The notes under the pieces are model-generated. The model searched no databases and was not told the DNA's origin. It worked only from the letters and a program-made list of their open reading frames with translations. A stretch of 40,965 nucleotides of DNA from a virus, in IMG/VR virus record IMGVR_UViG_3300036760_000062, positions 1-40,965 of that record; one strand, given 5' to 3'. Shown in pieces: positions 1 through 5,503 of this stretch. Position numbers and translations under genes: made by a program. The stretch's first letter is position 1, and the number at the start of each line of letters is the position of its first letter.

Positions 1-152
1 GCACCCCCAAGATTCGCACGCTCAAGATTCGCACCCCCAAGATTCGCACCAGCAAGATACGCATCCCTATTTTTCTCTAAACAATCCTTAGTGCTTTCGT
101 ACTCCCCACAGATTATTTTATCGTCGAATCTATTCTTGATTTCTATTTTCAC
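1..152 (-). CDS. Pentapeptide-repeat protein, N-terminal part (runs off window)
   Basis: The frame starts with GTG at 152 behind a strong Shine-Dalgarno sequence (AAAAGGAGGAGA) and stays open to the window edge. It reads VKIEIKNRFDDKIICGEYES and then, from about residue 33, enters an A(N/Y)LxG repeat (AYLAGANLGGANLERANLGG), the pentapeptide-repeat signature that forms a right-handed quadrilateral beta-helix. The 15-nt DNA periodicity is visible at 1-65. Phage proteins of this build usually have a short beta-type head before the repeats, as here. Their role is unknown; some relatives mimic DNA. The gene follows the hendecad-repeat gene and carries the same leader, TTAACCTTAAAAGGAG. The C-terminus is outside the window. 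Confidence 0.8.
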   Translation of the reverse strand, partial: MKIEIKNRFDDKIICGEYESTKDCLEKNRDAYLAGANLGGANLERANLGG

Positions 153-160
153 TCTCTCCT

Positions 161-174
161 CCTTTTAAGGTTAA
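161..174 (-). promoter_or_regulatory. Repeated translation-start leader, copy 1
   Basis: On the minus strand the 14-nt block TTAACCTTAAAAGG supplies the Shine-Dalgarno of the pentapeptide gene. The same block recurs at 962-975 before the next gene upstream, and a copy without the final GG occurs at 1077-1088. It looks like a cassette boundary shared by accessory genes. Confidence 0.5.
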
Positions 175-953
175 ATCCACTTCTCATTTGTATATCTTTT
201 TTGTTTGAATATTTCCCAAAAAGCAGGTTGTTTAATCTTCTCGTACTCTGCCAAAGCAGTTTGTTGAATCTTCTTGTACTCTGCCAAAGCAGTTTGTTGA
301 ATCTTCTCGTACTCTGCCAAAGCAGGTTGTTTAATCTTCACGTACTCTGCCAAAGCAGTTTGTTGAATCTTCTCGTACTCTGCCAAAGCAGTTTGTTGAA
401 TCTTCTCGTACTCTGCCAAAGCAGGTTGTTTAATCTTCACGTACTCTGCCAAAGCAGTTTGTTGAATCTTCACGTATTCTGCCAAAGCAGGTTGTTGAAT
501 CTTCTCGTACTCTGCCAAAGCAGGTTGTTTAATCTTCTCGTACTCTGCCAAAGCAGTTTGTTGAATCTTCACGTACTCTGCCAAAGCAGTTTGTTGAATC
601 TTCTTGTACTCTGCCAAAGCAGGTTGTTTAATCTTCTCGTATTCTGCGTTTCCCTTACTGTTTAGTAAATCAAAACTACTCCCTATTAGTGTCATCTTTG
701 ATAGCTTTATAGCCTTAACAATATCAGGTGGGAAGTTATCGGGAGAGGAAAAATCCGTACATTCTTTTTCTTTTCCTAATTTCAATTCTTGGTAGAAAGC
801 TCTGATAGCCCCATGTCCTTTTATATCTTCAACATAAGTTCCTTCTTCCTTCATCTTTTTAACAATCTTTCTGCCATCTTTAGTGTCTAAATCAGCATCA
901 GTTAAAAAATAGTTTTTCTTTCCATGTTCTATCCAACTTATAAATTCACACAT
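171..953 (-). CDS. Two-part protein: conserved-looking head plus 13 hendecad repeats
   Basis: This is a 260-residue protein. Residues 1-100 (starting MCEFISWIEHGKKNYFLTDAD) form a globular-looking domain with a GHGAIRAFY segment, a style I associate with uncharacterised phage proteins. From about residue 102 it becomes a tandem array of 11-residue units, consensus ALAEYEKIQQT, with about 12 full units plus a degenerate first one. An 11-residue period with A, L, Y and I in fixed places fits a hendecad, slightly right-handed coiled coil. It ends with a short basic-aromatic tail (AFWEIFKQKRYTNEKWI). The start follows AAAAGGAGAATAAA. I do not recognise a function. A rod-like spacer or multimerisation stalk is inference. 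Unit number probably varies between relatives, because the DNA repeat is nearly perfect. Confidence 0.85.
   Translation of the reverse strand: MCEFISWIEHGKKNYFLTDADLDTKDGRKIVKKMKEEGTYVEDIKGHGAIRAFYQELKLGKEKECTDFSSPDNFPPDIVKAIKLSKMTLIGSSFDLLNSKGNAEYEKIKQPALAEYKKIQQTALAEYVKIQQTALAEYEKIKQPALAEYEKIQQPALAEYVKIQQTALAEYVKIKQPALAEYEKIQQTALAEYEKIQQTALAEYVKIKQPALAEYEKIQQTALAEYKKIQQTALAEYEKIKQPAFWEIFKQKRYTNEKWI
223..648. repeat. 33-bp tandem repeat, about 13 copies, coding
   Basis: The core CTCTGCCAAAGCAG recurs every 33 bp and variation is confined to a few positions (TTGTTGAATC/TTGTTTAATC, CTCG/CACG/CTTG). The unit encodes the 11-residue repeat of the overlapping gene. Because 33 is divisible by three, the opposite strand is also open, which creates a spurious 154-residue ORF. 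Confidence 0.95.
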
Positions 954-961
954 TTTATTCT

Positions 962-975
962 CCTTTTAAGGTTAA
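962..975 (-). promoter_or_regulatory. Repeated translation-start leader, copy 2
   Basis: TTAACCTTAAAAGG on the minus strand, followed by AGAATAAA and the ATG of the hendecad-repeat gene. It is identical over 14 nt to the leader at 161-174. Confidence 0.5.
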
Positions 976-1042
976 TCGGTTTAGTGGTGAGCGATTTTTC
1001 TCGCTCTGCTTTCCGTAGTTAGCCCATGGCTTTCTATTCCTT

Positions 1043-1068
1043 GACTGAGTACCAAGACTGAGTACCAA
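1043..1068. repeat. 13-bp perfect tandem duplication
   Basis: GACTGAGTACCAA occurs twice back to back in the non-coding stretch between the hendecad-repeat gene and the 38-residue membrane peptide. It is probably a slippage product; I see no function. Confidence 0.7.
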
Positions 1069-1083
1069 GCACTAAATTTTAAG

Positions 1084-1166
1084 GTTAATGGGGTGGCTAC
1101 CTGCTCCGTTTATTGCTCTTGAGCTTTGAGGCGTCCTGATATCGCCCTTTCACTCACCCCACTAAC
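1084..1166 (-). ncRNA. Candidate structured RNA closed by a 12-bp stem
   Basis: On the minus strand GTTAGTGGGGTG (1166-1155) pairs with CACCCCATTAAC (1095-1084) over 12 bp with one G-U pair. The 59-nt interior can form a GGCG/CGCC hairpin and a small GCTC/GAGC hairpin. The element starts immediately after the stop of the upstream microgene in the only sizeable non-coding gap of the early region (954-1166). There is no U-run after the stem, so it is not a simple terminator. It could be a processed RNA, an mRNA stabiliser or chance. A 15-codon GTG frame inside it is not convincing. Confidence 0.35.
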
Positions 1167-1283
1167 TTAATCTTTTGGTTTTCTCGCTGTCCAATCAGGC
1201 AACAATTCACTCCCAGAAATCACTAAAAAAACAGATATAAGAAACAGCCAATCAGCAATAAATACTAATAAAATTATTTTCAT
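1167..1283 (-). CDS. 38-residue single-pass membrane peptide (paralogue A)
   Basis: ATG at 1283 overlaps the stop of the 84-residue gene as ATGA. The peptide begins MKIILLVFIADWLFLISVFL, a hydrophobic helix interrupted by Asp-Trp, and ends in a polar tail with several lysines. It is clearly related to the 30-residue peptide at 1531-1623: both share the pattern IIL-VFIADWL-LIS and both sit at the end of a preceding gene with tight coupling. Its function is unknown. A small inner-membrane effector, for example a holin-like or superinfection-exclusion peptide, is inference. Confidence 0.65.
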   Translation of the reverse strand: MKIILLVFIADWLFLISVFLVISGSELLPDWTARKPKD

Positions 1284-1534
1284 CCCTCAATCCCCAGAGC
1301 CTTTCTCACTTCTTGGTTGCATTGGTTGAAGCCTGTATCAAACCCTAAACAATACTGTGTATTACATTCATGTGCTTTATTTTCATCCTTCGGCAAATAC
1401 TCGGAGAGAAGGGAGAGTATTTTTTCCGTCATTTCCTCATACCAGTCTTTATGATCAAAATCTAAATTCTTTAGCTCATCACCAATTATTTCCTTACATA
1501 AATATTCAGCAATCTGTTGTTTGAGGTTTGTCAT
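1280..1534 (-). CDS. Hypothetical early protein, 84 residues
   Basis: The protein starts MTNLKQQIAEYLCKEIIGDE and ends with a Cys-containing stretch (HECNTQYCLGFDTGFNQC) and a short helix EVRKALGIEG. The acidic, helical composition and the terminal YxxGxxxGxNQ-type segment resemble many small uncharacterised phage proteins. Its ATG overlaps the stop of the upstream 30-residue peptide (ATGA), and its own stop overlaps the start of the downstream 38-residue peptide, so it is sandwiched between two paralogous membrane peptides and probably coupled to both. I do not recognise a function. Confidence 0.8.
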   Translation of the reverse strand: MTNLKQQIAEYLCKEIIGDELKNLDFDHKDWYEEMTEKILSLLSEYLPKDENKAHECNTQYCLGFDTGFNQCNQEVRKALGIEG

Positions 1535-1623
1535 TTAAACCTTTCCGCTAAGCAACAAATAATAGCTAGAGATATTAAGACCAGCCAGTCTGCTATAAAA
1601 ACACACAAGATTATTTTAATCAT
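1531..1623 (-). CDS. 30-residue single-pass membrane peptide (paralogue B)
   Basis: ATG at 1623 lies two bases below the stop of the zinc-finger gene upstream. The peptide MIKIILCVFIADWLVLISLA continues IICCLAERFK. It is one hydrophobic helix with an embedded Asp-Trp and a basic end. The pattern matches the 38-residue peptide at 1167-1283, so this is a small duplicated family. The conserved reading frame, conserved ADWL core and ATGA coupling to the next gene argue for real translation. Confidence 0.65.
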   Translation of the reverse strand: MIKIILCVFIADWLVLISLAIICCLAERFK

Positions 1624-1624
1624 C

Positions 1625-2041
1625 TCATCCATCCAGTCCTTTCAATCCCTTTTTAATCTCCTCTATCTTACTTGGTATAATCCCCAACTCAGGTATATAT
1701 CCTCCATGATACCCTGCTAGGGCTAGTTTTGCTTCGGCTAGCTCAAGGACTTCTAGTTGACCTTCGAGGATTAGTTTTCTAGTAGCTTTATCCATTTTAT
1801 TTGCCCTCAATCCCTTAATCTTTTGGTTTTTATCCTTTTTGTTAAGTTTCGGAATCGGTTTTAAATACCCACACCCTGACTTACAACACCACCGTCCGTT
1901 AGCTTCTCCATAGCGTTCCTTAAGTAGCCAGAATCCTTTGTCGTGCTTACAGCAATCTGGACAAGGAGAGGAGTGGTTATCGTACATATAAAAACCCAGT
2001 CCGTTGCATCCTTTACACTTATGGTCTAGTAAGTCGTGCAT
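1625..2041 (-). CDS. DnaJ-type zinc-finger-like protein, 138 residues
   Basis: I chose ATG at 2041 because GGAGAATAAA precedes it, the same spacing used by the hendecad-repeat gene; an in-frame TTG/ATG lies 4-5 codons upstream. The N-terminal 35 residues carry CKGCNGLGF and then CPDC, the CxxCxGxG plus CxxC arrangement of half a DnaJ zinc domain. A second pair of cysteines follows (WCCKSGCGYL). The C-terminal half is helical (ILEGQLEVLELAEAKLALAG). A zinc-bound small regulator or recruitment protein is plausible; its function is unknown. Confidence 0.75.
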   Translation of the reverse strand: MHDLLDHKCKGCNGLGFYMYDNHSSPCPDCCKHDKGFWLLKERYGEANGRWCCKSGCGYLKPIPKLNKKDKNQKIKGLRANKMDKATRKLILEGQLEVLELAEAKLALAGYHGGYIPELGIIPSKIEEIKKGLKGLDG

Positions 2042-2042
2042 T

Positions 2043-2099
2043 TTATTCTCCATCAACCAAAATAGATATAGAAGAATTTGTTGGCTTAATCTTTTTCAT
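2043..2099 (-). CDS. 18-residue micro-ORF MKKIKPTNSSISILVDGE
   Basis: ATG at 2099 overlaps the TGA of the upstream 118-residue gene (ACATGA), and the TAA stop falls just before the ATG of the next gene. It fills the gap exactly. It may be a real peptide or a device that keeps ribosomes on the message; the coupling geometry is the only evidence. Confidence 0.35.
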   Translation of the reverse strand: MKKIKPTNSSISILVDGE

Positions 2100-2452
2100 G
2101 TATTAACCTCTTGACCACATTTTCGACAAACTTCTTTTCGTTTTACTTGAAAGGCTTCGTCAATAACTTCATTATAACTTCTTAAAGTTCCTCCATTATT
2201 TATTTCTTTCTTACACCACTCCGCCTGTTCCCTGCGTTTTTCTATACCCCAGAAATCTATGGCAGTTTCTACTTTAGCCCTTCTTTTTTCTTGCTCTTTT
2301 ATATAAGGCAAGAGGACTTTCTCTTCCCAAGAATGTTTATACTCACAAAATTTCATTAAATGCCAACCTTTATTACTTAACCACTCTTCTGTTTTTTTAG
2401 TTAATTCGTGCATTCTCTCCTTTTTTAGACAGGGCGACTTAGTTTTAATCAT
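2096..2452 (-). CDS. Hypothetical helical protein with C-terminal CxxC
   Basis: Two starts are possible. ATG at 2452 overlaps the previous stop as ATGA and gives 118 residues. ATG at 2413 has the better Shine-Dalgarno (AAAAGGAGAGA) and gives 105 residues beginning MHELTKKTEEWLSNKGWHLM. The body is rich in Lys, Glu and Trp and strongly helical. It ends CRKCGQEVNT, one half of a zinc ribbon, so it may bind zinc as a dimer. I do not recognise the family. The shared MH(E/D)L start with the next gene downstream may be coincidental. Confidence 0.75.
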   Translation of the reverse strand: MIKTKSPCLKKERMHELTKKTEEWLSNKGWHLMKFCEYKHSWEEKVLLPYIKEQEKRRAKVETAIDFWGIEKRREQAEWCKKEINNGGTLRSYNEVIDEAFQVKRKEVCRKCGQEVNT

Positions 2453-2625
2453 CCTTTCGGTTTTCCTTTCGGTCTACCTATTCTTTGTGTGTTCCATTTT
2501 CCCTGTATATGCAAAGTATACCCACATTTACTATAATCATTCCCATCGGCAATTTCTACAGATGGCCCAAAGGTATGGCCACTCTTGTTCTTCCTCTTGC
2601 CACGATACCATACCAAAATCTTCAT
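2449..2625 (-). CDS. Basic 58-residue hypothetical protein
   Basis: ATG at 2625 overlaps the stop of the 48-residue gene (CGATGA). The protein starts MKILVWYRGKRKNKSGHTFG and ends IGRPKGKPKG, an AT-hook-like GRPKG tail. The beta-rich middle plus the basic tail suggest nucleic-acid contact, but this is inference. Its stop is coupled by ATGA to the next gene. Confidence 0.6.
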   Translation of the reverse strand: MKILVWYRGKRKNKSGHTFGPSVEIADGNDYSKCGYTLHIQGKWNTQRIGRPKGKPKG

Positions 2626-2768
2626 CGCAGTTTCCTCAAGGAACGATGGGTATTGTAATCAAAGAGGCTCTTCTGTGCCGGCATTTCAGAAGACGAGTGG
2701 TTCTTAAAGTTCAACCTTTTTGTAAGATACTTGTATAACTTATGTATTCTTTTCTCTCTCTCGGTCAT
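2622..2768 (-). CDS. 48-residue basic hypothetical protein
   Basis: The start is coupled to the upstream gene as TAATG. It begins MTEREKRIHKLYKYLTKRLN and ends in a basic helix (NTHRSLRKLR). It is strongly positively charged and helical. Overlaps at both ends support it as a member of the chain. I do not recognise a function. Confidence 0.6.
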   Translation of the reverse strand: MTEREKRIHKLYKYLTKRLNFKNHSSSEMPAQKSLFDYNTHRSLRKLR

Positions 2769-2953
2769 TATTTTTCCTCAATATTACCCATGAAGAACAT
2801 AACGCATGCTAAAGCAAGGACGTCCCTTTTAGAAATTTTAGAGGCAGGAACACTGCACCCGCATAAGATAAGTTTCCTTCTTAGCCGTTTCTTCTTATCC
2901 CATGCTTTCTTGTCGACCTTAAAGCGTTCTTTGTATTCTTTCGAGCGTTTCAT
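2768..2953 (-). CDS. 61-residue basic protein with hydrophobic C-terminal segment
   Basis: It begins MKRSKEYKERFKVDKKAWDK, a highly charged helix, continues with more Lys/Arg (KKRLRRKLILCGCSV) and then has a moderately hydrophobic segment, VLALACVMFFMGNIEEK. ATG overlaps the upstream stop as ATGA, and its TAA is shared with the next ATG. A peripheral membrane or RNA-binding peptide is possible; its function is unknown. Confidence 0.65.
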   Translation of the reverse strand: MKRSKEYKERFKVDKKAWDKKKRLRRKLILCGCSVPASKISKRDVLALACVMFFMGNIEEK

Positions 2954-3393
2954 TTCATATCCCCCAGTATTGAATACTCAAACAACTTGTCTTTAACCTG
3001 AAGTATCTCTTCTGCGTCTTCCACTGGGTCTAACCACTGCTTTAGATTCTGAAGCCATAACTTATTGTCCTTATTCTGTTGGTCTACCCACTTGGATTCC
3101 TTCAGATAGGTGTCAACCTCAGGACTATTGTCAAATTCCATGCGTTTCTTTTGCTCGGGATTCAGATGTCGCCATTTAATTAGGGAAGGTGGGGGGAAAA
3201 GTTTGCACCGCCTTGGGCTTAAATCTAAAAAGTCTCTATGGACAGCCCACAGAGCGATGAACCTAGGCCTAAAGTGGGGTGCTTCCATAGGAATCTCTTC
3301 GATAATCTTCCTGATCTCTGGTGGTGTCTTATCTTTTATATCCAGAAGAAACTGGCTTTTTGATAAGGTGTCTGAGCTCTGCGGGGATGTCAC
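2950..3393 (-). CDS. Hypothetical early protein, 147 residues
   Basis: The start is GTG at 3393 with an excellent Shine-Dalgarno (AAAAGGAGG, 7 nt away), inside the 3' end of the replisome-organiser gene (65-nt overlap). The protein has a central Pro/Arg-rich stretch (HFRPRFIALWAVHRDFLDLS) and an acidic, Trp-containing C-terminal half. Its position directly after the replication initiator suggests a role in replication, such as helicase loading, but I see no diagnostic motif; there is no Walker motif, so a DnaC-type ATPase can be excluded. Confidence 0.75.
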   Translation of the reverse strand: MTSPQSSDTLSKSQFLLDIKDKTPPEIRKIIEEIPMEAPHFRPRFIALWAVHRDFLDLSPRRCKLFPPPSLIKWRHLNPEQKKRMEFDNSPEVDTYLKESKWVDQQNKDNKLWLQNLKQWLDPVEDAEEILQVKDKLFEYSILGDMK

Positions 3394-4063
3394 TGTTGGC
3401 CTCCTTTTCGTTTAAGTATTCGTCGAAGTGGGAAGGACGGAATAACGTGTTGATACGGACATACTTACACATCTTTTCGTCATCCTTCCACACCTCCCAC
3501 TTTTTTCTAATAACGGTCTTGCAGTCTTCCACTGAAAAACTGTCTTTAAGCCTAGCATTAATTATCTCACTTAACTCCTTGTTGGTCTCCTTCAGGTGGC
3601 TACCCGTAAGTTCGTTGAAGTACCTGATTACCTCTTGGGTATTACTATTTGTTGTGTTAGATATATTACCTTTACCTATACCTATACCTGTGGGGCTTTG
3701 AAGCCCCTTTCTAGCCCCTTTCATTTTAATTAAGCCCCTTGCAGCTAATATTCTTTTTATACCTAAATGACACTTATTCTCATCTTTTAACTCATTGATA
3801 CTGTTAATCTTCTGTTGGAAAAGAACAAACTTCTCAATAAACCAATGACCTCCACCATCAAGAATGACTATTCTGTCCTTAAAAACATCCATATTGACCT
3901 TGTACTCAGGTATATAGAACTCAAGAAGAGGGATATTTACCTTCCAGATACCTGCGTGGTCACAGTTATCTAGAAGGTAAGTCCAAAACAACTTATCGTC
4001 CTTGCTTAAACTACAGAACCAAGGGTCGCTCCATTTGTTGCTATCTGTGAAACGTTTCGCCAC
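3329..4063 (-). CDS. Phage replisome organiser (winged-helix head, Phg_2220_C-like tail)
   Basis: I place the start at GTG 4063 (MAKRFTDSNKWSDPWF), which has AGAAGGGAAG in front and matches the usual family opening; a GTG nine codons upstream lies inside the previous gene. Residues 1-110 resemble the DNA-binding head of DnaD/phage-type initiators (KLFWTYLLDNCDHAGIW). A low-complexity linker near residues 115-140 is followed by a C-terminal domain (VIRYFNELTGSHLKET, then RPSHFDEYLNE) characteristic of the conserved phage C-terminus family Phg_2220_C. Such proteins bind iterons at the phage origin and recruit host helicase. The linker-coding DNA holds phased repeats and a palindrome (see the origin entry). 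No helicase or polymerase gene is seen nearby. Confidence 0.85.
   Translation of the reverse strand: MAKRFTDSNKWSDPWFCSLSKDDKLFWTYLLDNCDHAGIWKVNIPLLEFYIPEYKVNMDVFKDRIVILDGGGHWFIEKFVLFQQKINSINELKDENKCHLGIKRILAARGLIKMKGARKGLQSPTGIGIGKGNISNTTNSNTQEVIRYFNELTGSHLKETNKELSEIINARLKDSFSVEDCKTVIRKKWEVWKDDEKMCKYVRINTLFRPSHFDEYLNEKEANSDIPAELRHLIKKPVSSGYKR
3640..3740. other. Candidate lambda-type replication origin inside the initiator gene
   Basis: Three direct copies of AGCCCCTT start at 3702, 3713 and 3733 (spacing 11 and 20 bp, i.e. near whole helical turns). An inverted copy GGGGCTT at 3692-3698 forms a palindrome with the first. Next to them lie tandem ACCTAT hexamers (about 3667-3690) and an A+T-rich segment (3640-3670). 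Phage initiators of the O/replisome-organiser class commonly carry their origin within the linker-coding part of their own gene, which is exactly where this is. The assignment is inferred from layout. Confidence 0.5.
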
Positions 4064-4065
4064 AG

Positions 4066-4554
4066 TTACTTCCCTTCTTTTCCATCCCACGTTTCCCCCT
4101 TAACAAAGGAAGGTGCATCTGAGTCACCACTAAAAACCTCTACACTCTGCTTAGGGTCAGGCCTATACTCCACAATGTTGTTACGAGGATTGCCGTCCTG
4201 AGATACACCGGCAGCGTTCCTCCACATTGCTGTCCTCCCAACGCAAGTATGGCAGACCTTATCGAACAACGCTGTGTCTGTTCCCATATTCTCTAACTTG
4301 GTGGTGTCTATACCACAAGCCGAGATTAAACCTGCAACCTTCCACAGAGACTTGTCTGTAAGAGGTGTGTGCTCAACGAAGCTACGTCCTGCGTGTTCCT
4401 CTGGCAATACAATAGTTGCTCTCCAACGCAACTGCTTGGTACCTGTCTTAGCTGTGACCCTCTCAAATGACGCTATCCTAACCTTATATGTACCCTCTGG
4501 GTAGATAGGGTTGTTACTGCTTGTTTCTTTACGCCAATTCATTACTGGACTCAT
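4066..4554 (-). CDS. Single-strand DNA-binding-like protein (DUF669 type)
   Basis: The protein has 162 residues. The N-terminal core, YPEGTYKVRIASFERVTAKT followed by KQLRWRATIVLPEE, has the 'yPEGxYxVrI...TK.GtkqlrwraxI' layout of DUF669/SSB-like phage proteins, which pair with Sak4-like ATPases. The C-terminus is acidic and disordered-looking (FSGDSDAPSF), as in other SSBs whose tails recruit partners. ATG overlaps the ATPase stop as ATGA, with AAGAGGAG upstream. In the recombination module it would coat ssDNA for the ATPase and exonuclease. Confidence 0.7.
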   Translation of the reverse strand: MSPVMNWRKETSSNNPIYPEGTYKVRIASFERVTAKTGTKQLRWRATIVLPEEHAGRSFVEHTPLTDKSLWKVAGLISACGIDTTKLENMGTDTALFDKVCHTCVGRTAMWRNAAGVSQDGNPRNNIVEYRPDPKQSVEVFSGDSDAPSFVKGETWDGKEGK

Positions 4555-5282
4555 TTCTCACTCCTCTTATAATCAAACTCTTTTAACTTGTTAATAATCA
4601 ACGGCAAGTCAGCTGGTTCACCGTTCTCAAGCCCGCGAAACTGGCTTTTTGTCAGATACTGCTTGCTAGGCCCAAAGCGAACCCAACGCTTACCTGTCTT
4701 CTCGAACACTTCCAAGTGCCCCACTACGTCTACTAGACCGCAGACTCTAAAGCAGGAAGCCTTACCCACCATAGGGCAGGTCTTTGTAACCACAGTTCCC
4801 TCTGAACTCTGGATCTCATACGGGTATTCCCACGCATTGAAGATAACGTTGATACCCATATCCACCAAGTCTCGCCAGTTATGGAACCACTCCATCATTT
4901 TATAGGCCGTATCTCCTCTCTCCCTAAGTTCAGGGAATTCTTTCTTTCTGGTGTCTGTGTAGTGAATGGTCAACTGGTCTACAAGCTCGCTTACGTTGTC
5001 CACCACTACGTTCTTAATGCCAGGTAATTCCTTAGTCCTAATCATGCGGTAGATATCTGACATGACCTTCTCTAAGCCTACGTTGAGCGTGGCTGCACGA
5101 ACGTTGAAGACAAGGTGTCCAGTGCCCAATAGAGGCCCAAGCCCACATTCTGTGTTTATAATCAAAGTTTCACCTACAGGCAAAGTTGTTGACATTGTCG
5201 TTTTCCCTACGCCAGGGTCCCCATAAATGATAAAAGAGATACCTCGGTCTAATTTATCTGGTGATTTGTTTAGGTGTTCCAT
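4551..5282 (-). CDS. RecA-like P-loop ATPase, Sak4/AAA_24 type recombinase
   Basis: This is a 243-residue protein with Walker A GDPGVGKTT at residues 21-29 and a Walker B strand, NVVVDNVSEL (Asp95). It has the short single-domain RecA-core architecture typical of phage Sak4 single-strand-annealing/ATPase proteins (family AAA_24). The middle region KKEFPELRERGDTAYKMMEW and the following GINVIFNAWE strand fit that family. It lies between a Cas4-like nuclease and an SSB-like protein, the usual recombination cassette. The start follows AAAAGGAGAAAG. Its role is homologous recombination or annealing at phage DNA ends. It may also fill an early replication role; that part is inference. Confidence 0.8.
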   Translation of the reverse strand: MEHLNKSPDKLDRGISFIIYGDPGVGKTTMSTTLPVGETLIINTECGLGPLLGTGHLVFNVRAATLNVGLEKVMSDIYRMIRTKELPGIKNVVVDNVSELVDQLTIHYTDTRKKEFPELRERGDTAYKMMEWFHNWRDLVDMGINVIFNAWEYPYEIQSSEGTVVTKTCPMVGKASCFRVCGLVDVVGHLEVFEKTGKRWVRFGPSKQYLTKSQFRGLENGEPADLPLIINKLKEFDYKRSEK

Positions 5283-5329
5283 CTTTCTCCTTTTGGGTAC
5301 CCTTTCGGGTCACCTGGTGTATAAGCCAT
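5270..5329 (-). CDS. 19-residue micro-ORF MAYTPGDPKGYPKGERWNT
   Basis: ATG at 5329 has a strong Shine-Dalgarno (GGGAGGTTTTAA) and the frame ends 13 nt inside the ATPase gene, so ribosomes finishing it are delivered to the ATPase start. The start site is better than that of several longer genes. It is a leader peptide or coupling ORF, or possibly a functional microprotein; the PKG-rich sequence resembles the tail of the basic protein at 2449-2625. Confidence 0.45.
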   Translation of the reverse strand: MAYTPGDPKGYPKGERWNT

Positions 5330-5464
5330 TTAAAACCTCCCTGATTTACGTAGTTTCTCTTGCTCTACTTTTAGAGCAGCGATTTCTTTGGTTAACTCCT
5401 TCAACGCATCGAGAACTCCCCCGATGTCCTTCTTCAACTCTTCTAATGTGTTATCCTTTACCAA
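5330..5464 (-). CDS. 44-residue coiled-coil microprotein (TTG start)
   Basis: The frame starts TTG at 5464, eight bases after AAGGAGG. It is almost entirely helix: LEELKKDIGGVLDALKELTK, then EIAALKVEQEKLRK, with leucines and isoleucines in heptad spacing. Its stop abuts the ATG of the 19-residue ORF. It is probably an oligomerising small protein of the recombination module; an analogue of small phage recombination mediators is inference only. Confidence 0.6.
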   Translation of the reverse strand: MVKDNTLEELKKDIGGVLDALKELTKEIAALKVEQEKLRKSGRF

Positions 5465-5503
5465 CTGAACCACCTCCTTCTAAGTTAATGTCTATCTTAA
5501 AAA

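Noticed and set aside
223-648. CRISPR array
   Set aside because: Repeats are contiguous with no unique spacers and are in frame with a coding sequence.
201-665. 154-codon plus-strand ORF of Leu/Cys/Gln repeats
   Set aside because: It is the antisense of the 33-bp repeat, which has no stop on either strand; no ribosome site, and the minus-strand frame has a credible head domain.
954-1083. 37-codon TTG frame ending before the hendecad-repeat gene
   Set aside because: Weak start, sequence driven by a 13-bp duplication and no similarity to neighbours.
3100-3135. TTGACA hexamers on the minus strand
   Set aside because: Two occurrences inside the 147-residue gene have no -10 hexamer at 16-18 nt.
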